A DNA stretch of 64,000 nt. Origin: Scedosporium boydii. Lineage: Eukaryota > Ascomycota > Sordariomycetes > Microascales > Microascaceae. Below are positions 35,701 to 47,514 of this stretch, piece by piece (position 1 is the first letter of the stretch; each line of letters begins with the position of its first letter). Position numbers and translations under genes: made by a program. The stretch covers positions 248,001 to 312,000 of the forward strand of contig NJFT01000008.1 of assembly GCA_002221725.1 (NCBI GenBank), in the 5' to 3' direction. A model generated the notes under the pieces. It was not told where the DNA came from, did not search any database, and saw only the letters and a program-made list of their open reading frames with translations.

Positions 35701-38700
35701 TTGCAAAACCAAGGATAAGATAGGGCTGGGCATGGCCAGGCCAACGGGGAGGAGATATTGAGTATGGATTGTGGTTTGGTCTATGATTCTCGCCAACCAT
35801 AATACGAATTGGCCGACTCCAAGCGAGCGACCTCGAGTCTCGGCCATCCAAGTTGTGTCAGTGTGTCAGGGAAGTAATGGATTCGTAAGGCATCAGATAA
35901 TAAACTCTCAGTGCCTTCAAGGTCCCGAACATGCTCTGAGGTTAGCAGGGTAGCTGGAAGTTAGACACCCATTGGACCGGTTACGAGGTGCGGGCACCAT
36001 ATCACGAACCAAGCCTGTTTTTTGTTTTATTTTTTAGATCTCGACGAAGATAGCACCACACGAAAGAATCTAATAATATAGCGTCCGAGCCCTCAAACAT
36101 TTTGAACACCTCATGGTTCCTAGGTAAGACATGATTCCCGGGCAGCCATGAGGTACTAGTGAGGTGGATGTCTTGGCAAAATGTGGCATTGAATTTCTTC
36201 AATGTTCAAATAATAGATCCTTTGAGGATTAAGTAAGACTCCTCAAATTCAATGTTGTTTATTATTCCCTGCATTGAATGTGAGACACCATGCAGTATCC
36301 GGGTGACAACGGTATTTACTCTGGTCCTGGAATCATAGCATGGCAGTTTACCTGCATAAAGCTCCGTTGGACGCTGAGTGGTCAAGTACTCATCGGGGCG
36401 CGATTGTATACATCGTTACCGCCAGCCCAGTCGTGCATTAGCCTAGGTAAGGCTCTGGGGGTATGGGTGTGGCTACATACAGACTCTTGATTCTCGGCAC
36501 CGAGACCTGCATTCCCAGGTATTTTGGCCCCACACCCTGACTGAAGAGCCTCTGGATACACCTCTGGACTGGCGAGGATCGTTTGTGGTTCGGCGGAGAG
36601 GCGATGAAGCTCAAGCTGTTTTCCCGGGCACGTTGGGCTATCTGCAAGCATCTGCATCCATGCCTTCTTACATCTGTCTGCGGTACATGATAGGGTTGTT
36701 CTGCAGGGACATTCGAGCTGGGACGAAGCAGTTGAATGACTTGAATTGATCCAGTAATGGTAACTGCATCCTAGGCCACAGGCTACGTACCCCCGGTCTC
36801 ACTCGTTATGTCCTCATCCTCGTACTGGGCGTAAGCAGCCGGGAAGAACATTCGAAGGAAACTTTAATGTGTAATATTGAGGTTAATCCGAGGCTCACCC
36901 TCCTGTAAATCCGGAGATGCAACATGGCAACCTATGGTTCCGCCACTGCCGAGAGAGGGTCGAGGACAGTGAAACAATTGACCAAGTTTGATGTAGCTAA
37001 CTCAAGACGGGAGGCTCTTTCCATCGTATGAGTGTTCGTTTTGGCTTGTGGATTTCACATGGGAAGACCTGGTCACATTGTCGACGAGGAAGGCACATCC
37101 GGAGCAGGATGCAAGTTACGAAGTAGCTGAGAGTTGCCAGGCTGTTCTAGCATTTGCCTCGACACACCGACTTTATCGCCATTTCCTTGTCTTGGTACAT
37201 TTTATGTACACTTCAGTACCCACTTGAATCGCCGAGAGAACCGAGAAGGTGAAATCCGGGTGATGGCTGCTCCAATTGATTGATATCTGGAGGCTTAGAG
37301 TGGATCTATCCTGGCTGACCTAGCTGGCCTACCAGGCCGCGCCTAAGCCTCGGCCGCTTCTTGCTATCCTTGGATCAATGTGCCTTTCACCCCTCCCCAA
37401 CTCCCCCTGCTCCTCCTCCATTATATCCCTAGGGTTTTCAGATGAGCCCAGAGTAGCTAGCTCTCCCATCAAATCCTACCTTCTCAGGAAGCAGGAAGTA
37501 CGTAGTAGTAAAGCGACATACTAATACCTGCTTGATCAGGAGTGGATAGAAGTACTAGCACCTTCTCCAGTACCGGCATTAGCTGCCCCGGCCGGCGCCG
37601 TTACTGGCCGCCTCAGACGATGGAGGTGACCAAATGATAGATTCTTAGCCAATACGGTCCTCTGTCGGCACTACTGCCGCTCTGGCTCCTGCTTCTCTCG
37701 GGTTGGGTCGACTGGCAGGTACACTTCATACTCATATCGACCAGATTCACTTTGGCCGTGACCCGCCCATTATCCTCTCGCCGGTGCAAGCATCTTGGGT
37801 CCTTGCATTGGTTTTGCACATCCTATTGTCCAGCAGTCCCTCTCGCCTCATCTCGCCTCCAAGCAAACTCATGGAAGTGTAGGTTCTTCAAAGAGCTTAA
37901 GCCCAAAATGGAAACAACTGGAGAGGAAAAAGCATATTCACTTCTTATCTCCCACCGGTTCTAACCACCAACGCCAACACCCGTTTCCCTGGCTAGTCAG
38001 ACCTTACTTCTTCATCCAACCAAGACCACTCCGCTCTTTCGCTCTCCAGAAAATTTCAAATCCTCCCTCCCTGGAGCATTGTCTTAGTCAATCGGCTACA
38101 AGCTACCTAGCCGGTGGCACGAAAACAAGCATGCATAAGCCTTTCCCTGCTCATATTTCACATTCCTCTTCTTCATCAGTCGTTGAAATCACCACTTCCG
38201 CATGATATCGCAATCCTTGGATGGCCAAATGCTCGGCTGCCCCTCCCCTCCACGGCCTATCCCCACATAGGCCCAAGGGTTTGGCCAGTTCCTGTCTCTG
38301 GTTCCTGGTTTCAAAAGTTGGTGTGCGTGTGGAAACGGCGAACAGACAGGGGACACTATCACGGTCTACCCGGTGATGCTTTCGCCTTTTCCCATCATTG
38401 AGTTGCCCCTAGTTTCTCGTGTCCTGTGGGCTTGAATTCAATTGCTGGGCAGCTCAACTAACAAGCCGCTCTCCGCGGTGGTTAGAGAGCTATGCGTATC
38501 GAGGCACCCTCTTCCGAGCAGCCTGTCTGTCGACTGCTCTCGATGGCACTCATCAATAATACGGATCATTTATGTTGCATGTACCAATCTGCACATGCAG
38601 TTTGGTTGCTTGGTCGAGACTAACTACCAAGCGCCTTTTACCCTTTTCGATTGTCTCTAACGAGGTCGATCTCGGAACTTGACTGAGACTGGCCCACCCT

Positions 38701-39358
38701 GCGAAGTTCCCGAGATCAACGGATGGCCATGTACCGCCCTCAACGAGAAACGAATACATCATAGCCACGGACCTAGTACAGCTATCGAGAAAAGCTAGCT
38801 GAATACTCAAGTAATAGGAGTAATAGGTCACACCTGCTAGGGCGGTCACGATTCAACAGTCCCGCGAATCGCGTCTAGCAGAGGACATTGATACCACTTT
38901 GAAGCATGCCCCCTGTCCACCCCCCCCGTATTTACCCATGGCTGAGCTGCTGTGTTTATGCGTGCATACAGACAGGACGATGAATGTATCAATTGTTCGT
39001 TAGCGCGGCTGAATGACGCCCCGGGGACGCACCCCGTCAGCAACAGCTGCCGCCATTTACAATGTCTTAGATATCGCCTTCTGCCGTACCGTTTCTTCTC
39101 TCGAGGTCCTTTCGTTCGCTGAAAAGCACCGCCTCGACTAAAAGCACACACACACATACACATACACAAGTTCCTGTGCCAGAAGAGTGTCCTACGACCT
39201 GGCTCATCAACCCAGGTAGCATCCCTTGTACCTAAATTGTGGGCTCGGGTCGACATGCACGCCGAGGAAGACCTAGGTGTGACACAAGGCTTATACCCTT
39301 GTTAGAGATCATACTGATACTTCTATTCACTCTCCACACGCCATTTTAACCTTTAATA

Positions 39359-39379
39359 CCCCCTGCCCCCTGCCCCCTG
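39359..39379 (+). repeat. 7-bp C-rich repeat in the CMR1 promoter
   Basis: Three perfect units of CCCCCTG followed by CCCCTCC and (ATCC)3-like sequence, about 400 bases before the CMR1 start codon. C-rich CCCCT words resemble the STRE core (CCCCT) recognised by Msn2/4-type stress factors, so a regulatory role is possible; this is inference. Confidence 0.5.
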
Positions 39380-39778
39380 CCCCTCCATCCATCCATCTTT
39401 TAAGACTTCTTCCTTAATCTACTCCTACATACACTCAGAGGTCCCTTCACATTCTCGTTTTTCCCGGGATCTCGTGAGCCCCTTCATCTGTTCTGGTTTC
39501 CTCGGGGTGTAGAGTCTGGTCGAGCAAGTTTTGTTCCTTCTCCAGGGCCCTTCCCTCTCACTTATACGGATATAAGTTGATCCATTCTTGTTCCGTTTGC
39601 TTATCGTTCTGCTGTATACACTCGTATGTCCCTTGTCGAATCCTAATCCTGTCAGAGAGTTCCCTTGACGGGGCTGGGTACTTTGTTTGCGAAGTTCAAA
39701 GCACGAATTACACAGGAAAATCTCAAATTATTGGGCCCTACTGTCCTCAGTGTACGATCAATCTTCCTCTCGGGCACC

Positions 39779-42700
39779 ATGGTCGTCTTTTGCGCATATT
39801 GCGGGAAGTCCTTCACGAGAAAGGAGCACCTCGAGAGACATATTCCGAGTCGTAAGATGCCTCCGATGTTGGAAGAGTAAAGAGGACGAGCTGTCGCTAA
39901 CATTCACTGGATAGACACCAACGTCAAACCACATAGGTGTAGCGCTTGCCAGCTATCCTTTGCCAGAAGGTAAGTAGGCCCGTACTCCATAGACGGGCGA
40001 TCGAATTTATACTAATAGGATATATTTCAGGGACCTGCTGCAGCGACATCACTCTACTTACCATGAAGCTCGAGATCCTATGGAGCCACTTCCTGGGGGG
40101 GTCCCAACTGTTGCCGGAAGGACGCCGATTGCGTGCCAGAACTGCGCCAATGCGAAGACCGGATGTGATAAGAGGGTGCCTTGTGCACGATGCGCAGAAA
40201 AGAACCTGCCTTGCGCAGCCCGGTTTGCCCGAAGATCCTCAAAAGCCGCCGTGAGAGCTGCGCAGGCGAGCGCCGCTTTCAACAACCACAACAGTATGAT
40301 GCCACCGCCGGCGACACCGCACGTTCAGCCGATAATGCCACCCGTAGCATTCATGGATGTCGACTCGGGGTTACCAAAACCGACCACTCCGGTTAAGCAC
40401 ATTACTCCACTCGGATCACCCATAGCTCCTATGGACCCCCGAGCGGCAGATGTACTTCGAAGAACGCCGTCGCTGACCTTCCACCCTAGTCCAGAGAATT
40501 TCTCATCTCCTGGTAGCCGAATGGACACCTTCGATGATATGCTTCCTCTCGGCGGTGAATTTGTCACGGACGCCAACTACCAAGAGCTCCTATTAATGTG
40601 GCCGGACTATCCACTCGAATTGGACTTGTACGCGAACCAAATACAACTTGGAAATACACCGCTTCCAACGGCTTTCACGGAACTGAGCGACCTCTCGTCT
40701 GGGTCGGAGCCAATGACGTCAACTTCTTCCCAAGGGTCCATTCATACGAGCAACACAAGCACCCTCTCTGGAGAGTACGGAAACATGCTAAAACCGCCAT
40801 CTATTGAGCCTCCCCCGGCGATGATTGATGGAATGATTCCAGAGTTCGAAGTCGTTATCGCTGCAGAGTCTGCATGGCCACTCGCACGGTGCAATCCGCC
40901 AATCTACTCCGCATCGTGTCCGCGCACAGCTATCGTACATCTCGAGTGTCTCGAACAGAGGTCGAAGGAGGAATGCTATTGGACATCATTAGAGAAATAT
41001 CTGGATCAAGTGGACTGGAATTCCTTAGATCTTGCCTCAGTCGTTCCTATGACACAAAGGACACGAGACAAGATGCTTGCTATCACACAGTCCTTCTTAC
41101 ACAAAGCCTTGGAGATTCACCGAGGCGGGCTCAGTGGCTTCCAGAAAAGCGGATATCCGAGCCCTGGGAATTTCAACTTTATTGTCTTGCCCCCGAATAA
41201 GATGCTGGAATACTTTCTACGAAGCCACGTCCACAGCCTTTCTAGCTACTTCAACTTGGTCATAGCAGGCTGCGTTGACCCTAACGAGATGCTAATCAAT
41301 AACCAGGCCTCAACGCTCCTAGTTCTCTTGATGATAGCCCAGGGAGCATCATCTGTCCCTATGGCGGAGGCTAGATACCTAGCAGCAGGACTAACAGAGA
41401 CATGCCGGATATCGTTATTTGACACCATTGAGAAGAATGTGGAATTCTCGGCAGATCCGGTTGCCCTGAGATGTGCCCTCCTTTTTACGATTTTGGGTGC
41501 TTGGAGTGGGGATAAGTGGTTGATGGACATTGCCATGGGGCAGCGTGGCATGTACCTGTCGGTGAGTTTGATTTATTAATCCAGGATTTCCGGGTGTATT
41601 CGTTCTAGTCAATACTAACTCAAGCCTGTGATGAAAATAGATGCTCAAACACGCCGGTATGCTAGAGCCACAACCACCCGTGCTACATCCCATGAACGGA
41701 CAAACGAACCCCGAACTGCAATGGCACACATGGCTCCATCGCGAGCTTCAGAACAGGTAAGGGACTTTGAGGAAAAAAAGAATACAAGATGAAAGACTGG
41801 ATTTTGACGTGGAATTTGTAATAGGCTCGTTTATAACTGGGTTATGGTTGATCAAGAACTGAGCTTGTTCCATGATACGGCACCAACGCTCGCCATTTCC
41901 GACCTCCGGTGCCCTCTTCCCGGACCGGAGGTTCTATGGATGTCAACGAGTTCAGACGAATGGTGCTCTAACGTCCAGAAACTATTCGGAGGCGAGGTTA
42001 ATGTCAACCCACAGGTTCTGAATTCGCCGTCTCTGACACCTTCACTCTGCGATCTGTTCCACGACTTCCTCCACGACAATCTGGCGAGGAGACCAGGAAG
42101 CATCACGCCGATGCAATTACGCCTCCTCCTACATCCGCTTCAGTCTCTGCTCTGCCATCTCGGACAGATGCTCTCTTGCCTTTGGGAAGCTCCCTCAACC
42201 CGGGGTTCATCTTCGAGAACCGTGACCAAATCCAATACCATGACGCGGCTGGAAGAAGTTCAAGGTCTGTTGCAGAAGTGGTATGAGCTCTCAGTAGCTC
42301 TCCACAAACAAAATCCTGGTTGTTATCTCACACAGTGCAACCTCGTTCTTTACCACCTGATCTCTCTCAATGCTATCACCAATTTCCCCGAGATTGAGCG
42401 GTTGGCACGGCGGGAAGGCTTTGACGGGTCGATATGGGAGGTTTCCCAGCGACATAAGAGGTGCATTTCCAACCGAGAGGAAGCTATTTTCCATTCTGGG
42501 CAGGTGATGCGCCTTGTCCGGTCCATGTCGCCTAATCGACGACCGGCTTGGTGGGCAGCGGCCATATATCGAGCGACCCTGATTCTGTGGGTAGATAGCA
42601 TTGGTCGTTTAGACCCGGAGTTTCAGAAGCGGCAAACACATCGAGCTTCGCCTATGCTCACTCCGCAATCATCGCCAGTAGGCAAGAGTAGGAGCGAAAG

Positions 42701-43022
42701 GATGGAAACACCAACTCCGACAAATAACGGACCGCCAACACCACTGCAGGGCAAAGGCAATAGTGACCTGGTAGCAATTGACCAGGTCACTCCCGAGGAC
42801 CCTGCTATCATTGCTTATCTGTGGTCGGGGGATGGAGTGGCTGTACTAACAAGGCAAGACGGCACTACAGTAGCACTTGACAAGGCTAGCAGCGTCCTCT
42901 CATACGGAGTGTCTGCATTGAGTGAAGGGGTGAGCACGCGCATTGGGGATGGAATCAAGCGGAAGCTCGTCATGTTGGGGAGCCATTGGGCTGTGGATAG
43001 TATGGGCACCATTCCAGTTTAA
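39779..43022 (+). CDS. CMR1: CMR1/PIG1-type melanin transcription factor (C2H2 + Zn2Cys6)
   Basis: Five exons, join(39779..39851, 39915..39969, 40031..41561, 41641..41756, 41825..43022), 990 residues; all phases close, with introns of 61-79 nt. The N-terminus has two C2H2 fingers: residues 5-25 (CAYCGKSFTRKEHLERHIPSH) and 33-54 (CSACQLSFARRDLLQRHH...H). A Zn2Cys6 cluster follows with Cys at 78, 81, 88, 94, 97 and 104. This rare pairing of two zinc-binding types in one N-terminus defines the Cmr1/Pig1 regulators of DHN-melanin genes. The middle (about 230-830) is the helical fungal transcription-factor region, and the C-terminus is Ser/Pro-rich. The first two exons each carry part of a finger. 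The ATG context CACCATGG is strong and no in-frame ATG lies just upstream. It probably activates the reductase at 47515 and the synthase at 61638. Confidence 0.93.
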
Positions 43023-44472
43023 GTTTGCTTTACCTCCTGCCGTTTTCTTTTCTTTTTTTTTTTTTTCTTTCCTTTTGCTTCCAGACTTCCAGAGATACCG
43101 ATATATGGCAGGGTGTCATCTTTCCTTTTTTTTGTTCTTCTTTTTCTTTTCTTCCATTTTCCATTTCTCTTTCTGTCTCTACTTGGTTTTATTTTTCTTC
43201 TCCTTTTCTTTCACGCCTTGGGTGAACAGTATTCCTAAGTCGGGGGGGACGGCGCATAGGCGTTCAAAAGAAAGGGGTCGGTGCAAGAATATCTGGGGGA
43301 TGGAGACCAACATGGGAGGTTTTTATGAGTCGGGGATATCCATGGAGACGTTTACAGGCGTCGCAGCGGAAGTATCGAATTGGGAATGTAAATGAAGACA
43401 CTCGATGAGATTGTTGGTGCAGCTCGACTTCGCCGTGACGCGACCGCTGCAAGATTGCCCATGATGGGACACAAACATCAACTGATATATACATTCATTT
43501 ATACAATGAGAATTAATCTACTTCCCTCTTCCTATAGCTGTGAACTATCCTCTCGAGCTGCATCGAATGAACGGGTTTGGGCAGGCTGGCATGAAGCGTC
43601 GTATAGAAGGGAGAAGAGTGAGTGACAAGAAGTGCAAAAAGAAAAAAAAAAAGGACAAAAAGCTCGCTCGCGGGTTGCTCCCAGGATCGAATCCCGGTTG
43701 CTTCCCATGAGCTACGAAAATTGCAATTTTCTAACCTTTTGAGCGCTCCAATGACCACTTGGCCACTGGTCGGAGTGTCACCACTGCCTGAGCTGCTCGG
43801 CTGATGATTCTTGCCCGGATCCAGTATATAAAGTCAAATCCTGTACCGACTCGAAGGAGAAGGAAGGAGCTTGCTGGGCGGGCACCTTCCGTTGAAAATT
43901 GTCAAGAAGGTCGACCAGGAACATTAAAAAAAATGCCAGCTCTGTGGAAGCGGCCAGGCTGGAAGTTGGCGAGATGGACATCCCTCAGCGAGATTGGAGA
44001 GGCTGCTGCCTGAACTTGGGGCCAGTCTGCCCCTCGATCTCTGAAACCAACAGCCAAGCCAGCGTTCCACCCCAGGGATATCACAAACACGCTTCCTTCG
44101 TAAACCCCATTTTGCAGACCGAAGTCGATTTCTCTTTGCTTGACAGCGTCGGCCAATTCTATTCCCGGCGCCCAATACTGATACTTCGTAATCGAAGATG
44201 TGGTCTAAAGGAAATCCGGATCCTTCTCTCCGCGCCCCGAGGCCACCGGCGGAAGGGGTGTTGAAGGTGAACCGTCGAACACCAGCAGCAAGCCTCAATG
44301 CCAAGATGTTGAAGGCGATCAATCGCACCCTCAGGGACAATCCCGAGGCCAACCTTCTCTCGCAGTCTTTCCACCAACCTATACCGAACAACTGGCACAT
44401 CTATCTTCCGCCAGTACGTTCACATTTATTTAGAATTTACTCTTTCTCTGGTATAATTAACATTGACGGGTG
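43023..44472. other. CMR1 3' region and spacer
   Basis: It starts with a T/C-rich tract (about 43040..43206) likely to be CMR1 3' untranslated sequence. It contains the second tRNA-like element (43641..43830) and one 9-mer TACTTCGTA (44182..44190). A 114-codon open frame from 44198 has no family resemblance and could not be joined in frame to the kinase-like sequence downstream. Confidence 0.5.
43641..43830 (-). mobile_element. tRNA-like SINE-type element, copy B
   Basis: Second copy of the element at 1241..1430. On the minus strand it has A box TGGCCAAGTGG (complement of 43755..43765), B box GATTCGATCC (complement of 43684..43693) and a terminal T-rich run (complement of 43641..43652). The two boxes are closer to consensus than in copy A, so this copy may be younger. 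Between the boxes is a TTGCAATTTTCGTAGCTC block shared by both copies, which would correspond to an extended variable region of a Ser/Leu-like tRNA. It lies between CMR1 and the broken kinase gene. Confidence 0.6.
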
Positions 44473-45558
44473 CAAGACCCAGAGACATCGGGCCATCCGA
44501 ACCGCCGACCCCTGCCTCCTAGGAATACAAGGTCACTATTGAGATACACTGATACTTCCACTATTCTATTTCCACTTGCAGACGACGTCCAGCGTCGCGT
44601 AGATCAGATCTCTGAAGTAGCGAGGAATGGTCAAAGCGAGACTGAATTAAGCTGCGAAGACGGGCCAGACTGTGAAAAGCAAAGTTTTGGTAGTGATAGA
44701 GGAGCGAATTCCGGAAGTGAATCGGACGAGCAATGCTCCTTGACAGCATCAATAATCGAGCTTTTAGACCAGAGCGAAATGATATTCGAATACGCTCACG
44801 GCTTTTCAACCATGGTTCTCCGGGTTACAGAAGAGACCGTTGTCAAACTAATTCGGGAGAGTGACAATACGACCGAATACTCGAACCTTCGATACCTCCA
44901 GGAACACGCGCCTCACGTCCCAGCCCCACGACCGCGAGGGCTAGTCAAAATGGGCCATTACCTACTCATGTTTAGCAGTTTCGTACCCGGAAGCGACCTG
45001 GAGAAAATCTGGCCTCAGCTCAACGAGCACCAGAAGCGACACATCTCAGCGCGCAGCTGGACTCGATTTTCTCGGACCTCCGGTCACTGCCCCTGCCGCC
45101 GGATACACCACTTGGCGGTGTGGGCGGAGAAGGCTGCAAGGACACGCGACGGCATCTTCGCGTCAGTGCCAAGCCCATCATGAATGCCAGGGAATTCGAA
45201 GAGTTTGTCTTCTCGGATCATAGACCGGCGGATTCCGTTTACGTGAGATTTCTCAAGAGCCTCGTCCCGTCGAACGCGTATGAAATGGAGTGTGTGTTTA
45301 CGCATAGTGACCTCCGGCCAGCAAACATCATCGTGATGGAACAAGAGGATGGAAGCTGGAAAGTCAATGGGATTATTGATTATTGACTGGGAGTATAGTG
45401 GGTTCTATCCGGAGTATTGGGAGACTTTCAAGATCACCAACTTGTTGTCGGTGGTGTCGGATTCTGACTGGTACGAATATCTTCCGAGGTCGCTTTCACC
45501 AGAGAATTATCTTTCCAGGTGGCTTCTCGACCGTCTATGGGACAGACATATCTGTTGA
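44473..45558 (+). pseudogene. APH-family (aminoglycoside phosphotransferase-like) kinase, two frameshifts
   Basis: The sequence reads as a fungal APH-domain protein once two breaks are allowed for. The N-lobe (MIFEYAHGFSTMVLRVTEET with VVKLIRE and LRYLQEHAPHVPAPRPRG) lies in one frame up to about 45050. The next part (AQLDSIFSDLRSLPLPP ... VFTHSDLRPANIIV) is shifted by two bases. The tail (IIDWEYSGFYPEYWETFKI ... WLLDRLWDRH) returns to the first frame after 45370. The breaks coincide with an extra GC in GCGCGC (about 45049..45054) and a 7-bp tandem duplication ATTATTG (about 45364..45377). The catalytic HSD (usually HGD) and the metal-binding IIDWE motif are otherwise intact. No ATG opens the frame cleanly upstream. 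It is probably a recently dead gene, or indels in the assembly. Confidence 0.75.
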
Positions 45559-45796
45559 GGGAAAATTTGGAGAATTCCCCGAGTTGTGCTCGATAACCCC
45601 GTTCTTTCGGGAAATGGATGAATGGACGGGCTTAAGGGTGCCTGATACTTTCGGGCAGATAGTCCGGTTTGGAGAGAACCTGGTATTCACGACTCCCGGG
45701 TACTGCTCGGCCGGGCTCGGTGGCCGCCCTGGCGACAGGTATATTCTGAGAGGCAGAGTAGAGGTGTTGCAGAAACGGCGAGCAATCTGCCTTTAA
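45500..45796 (+). other. Open tail possibly related to HET-protein C-termini
   Basis: Overlapping and following the kinase end, another frame stays open to 45796 and includes RFGENLVFTTPGYCSAGLGG and PGDRY. This loosely resembles the last strand-rich part of fungal HET-domain proteins (a GRRFF...GYxGxGP...PGD pattern). No HET domain lies upstream. The match is short and may be chance. Confidence 0.2.
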
Positions 45797-47255
45797 TATC
45801 CATGATCAAATTGATGCCTACCATTCACCTTGTTACGCCATGTTTACGGTGCACCTTTAGATTGGTACTTGCAATTGATCGATCCTTGATCCCTGGGCCT
45901 TTCGCTTCCCCTCTCCACCCCTGCAGATCATGATGATCCCCGAATCGGTTAGATCAATCGATGCTGGGTAACCTAAATTGAACTTCACCTCATGCAATCT
46001 TATCTCATTTCTCATGTTGAGAACGATCTAAACGCAAGGAAGAAGTGATTCTGAGTGCATCGTCACTCGGGAGGACTGCTTCCTGTTCGGTGTGCCATGG
46101 CGAGGTGAGGACTAATAATAATGACTTGCCGAGAGATGGCTTGCGCTCTGATCTGAAAAATAGCTCAATTTTCAACCTCAACAGTCTGAGGTGTCAACAG
46201 GGCATCAACAGGGAAAAAAAAAAAAAAAAAGAAAAGAAGTGTGAAGGAGAGAAAAAGAAAAAAATAGAAACAAAAAAAAAGCCTTCCGTCATTACCTGTG
46301 TACTTCGTAGACGCCCCCCGCAATCCCGCGTCGGACATCCGGTGGGGGAATATTGCCCTGGATAACACTCTTTTCCCCCAAATCCGGGGTCGTCGGGGTT
46401 CCATAATTTCCATCTCTCCAGGGGTAATGGACGGGCCGGAGATTCCCTGGCCACAAATATCCAGGGCCGTCGACGAATCTGGGTGTGCGTTTTGGGAAAA
46501 GTCCCCGAAACTGGTGTCCGCTCATTGCTCGTTGCTCCGCCAGTGCGGTCGGGTCAGTGCAAGACTTGGTGGGGAGTGGCTGAGAATTAGTGGATGATTT
46601 TGGTTGGTTTAATGGACACATGCCCTGCAGGAAGGCAAAACATCAGTGGAAATACGCCAAAGACGGACCCTGTCAACTCAAAATATAGGGCCGCAGTGGT
46701 TGAGATTTACAGGGTCCAACAGCTTGAAAGTTCAATGCTTCAATGCTTCAAGCCAATGACGCACCAATGATGAAACTGTTCGAGTCCGAAGGGCAGAAAC
46801 ACGAGGAAGGAACCAAGGAGCATGAAGGGACTCGGAACATATCGAGCTTGGAGTTGATCAATGTCTCCCCTAAAATTTTTGGTGGCTGTATTTCTAGCAA
46901 GTAGAAAGAAAGTTCTTCGTCTTTGCCCTTGTTGGAGAGAAGAGCCCTCCGCGACCTATCTGCGTGTAAGAGACAAAAGGGCAAAAGATCGAATCTATTG
47001 GTATCTGGATTCGAAACGGCCTCCACTCGTATTGGCCACCAGCTCCTCTCTCCATTCCTCCGGACTCGACATTACATTGATCCATTAATACATTGGCTTC
47101 CATCGCCGTGGATACTCGGGGTCTCTGAAACCCCCCTGGTCACCAGCCGGGCTTGGAAAGCACTCCCCCAACCTCGACTCCCGCCCGCAACGGAGCCTCG
47201 CACTTCGCCTGCGGACATTTGAATATCTCGCTTTTTCATCCCTTTTCCTATCATC

Positions 47256-47263
47256 TATATAAA
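47256..47263 (+). promoter_or_regulatory. TATA box of the tetrahydroxynaphthalene reductase gene
   Basis: TATATAAA, a perfect TATA consensus, 252 bases before the start codon, followed by a C/T-rich segment suited to transcription initiation. It is one of the clearest core promoters in the window and fits a strongly regulated gene. Confidence 0.6.
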
Positions 47264-47419
47264 CCCTCGGAAGCTGTCGGATCTTCCTGTTCGATTTCCA
47301 TTCTTCATCCCAAACTCACAGTCTACTCTCCTTCTCTCAAGAGAAATCTCTACGCAGTCCTTTCCCGGAACCACAGTCAGTCACTTGGTATCTTCCAATC
47401 TTCCCATTCCGTTTTAGGG

Positions 47420-47460
47420 AAAAAAAAAAAAAAAAAAAAGAAGAAGAAGAAAAAGCCTTC
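47420..47460 (+). repeat. A20 tract plus GAA repeats in the reductase leader
   Basis: Twenty consecutive A are followed by GAAGAAGAAGAAAAAG, ending about 60 bases before the start codon and so probably transcribed into the 5' untranslated region. Confidence 0.8.
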
Positions 47461-47514
47461 TTTTCTCCATTCTCTCTTACTCTTAACTACTTTTTTTCTT
47501 CCTCTGCTTCCAAA

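Larger units (their letters stand above)
27178..39778. other. 12.6-kb region without a supportable gene
   Basis: I read all longer open frames in both strands here and recognise none. They are short (mostly under 130 codons), overlap each other in several frames, and lack domains or consistent codon use. The base composition looks mixed rather than strongly A/T-rich, so it does not look like a classic RIP-degraded block. It contains two 9-mers TACGAAGTA (35179..35187 and 37117..37125), a (CAG)8 run and, near the right end, the C-rich CMR1 promoter. It may be old decayed sequence, a long regulatory region, or host to non-coding transcripts. Confidence 0.45.
45797..47514. other. Spacer and promoter of the melanin reductase
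   Basis: No gene recognised. It holds an A-rich tract at 46206..46282, one 9-mer TACTTCGTA (46301..46309), and near the right end the TATA box and poly-A leader of the reductase gene. Confidence 0.55.

Noticed and set aside
39665..39778. N-terminal extension of CMR1
   Set aside because: The frame is open upstream but begins at TTG, not ATG; the ATG at 39779 has a strong context and directly precedes the first zinc finger.
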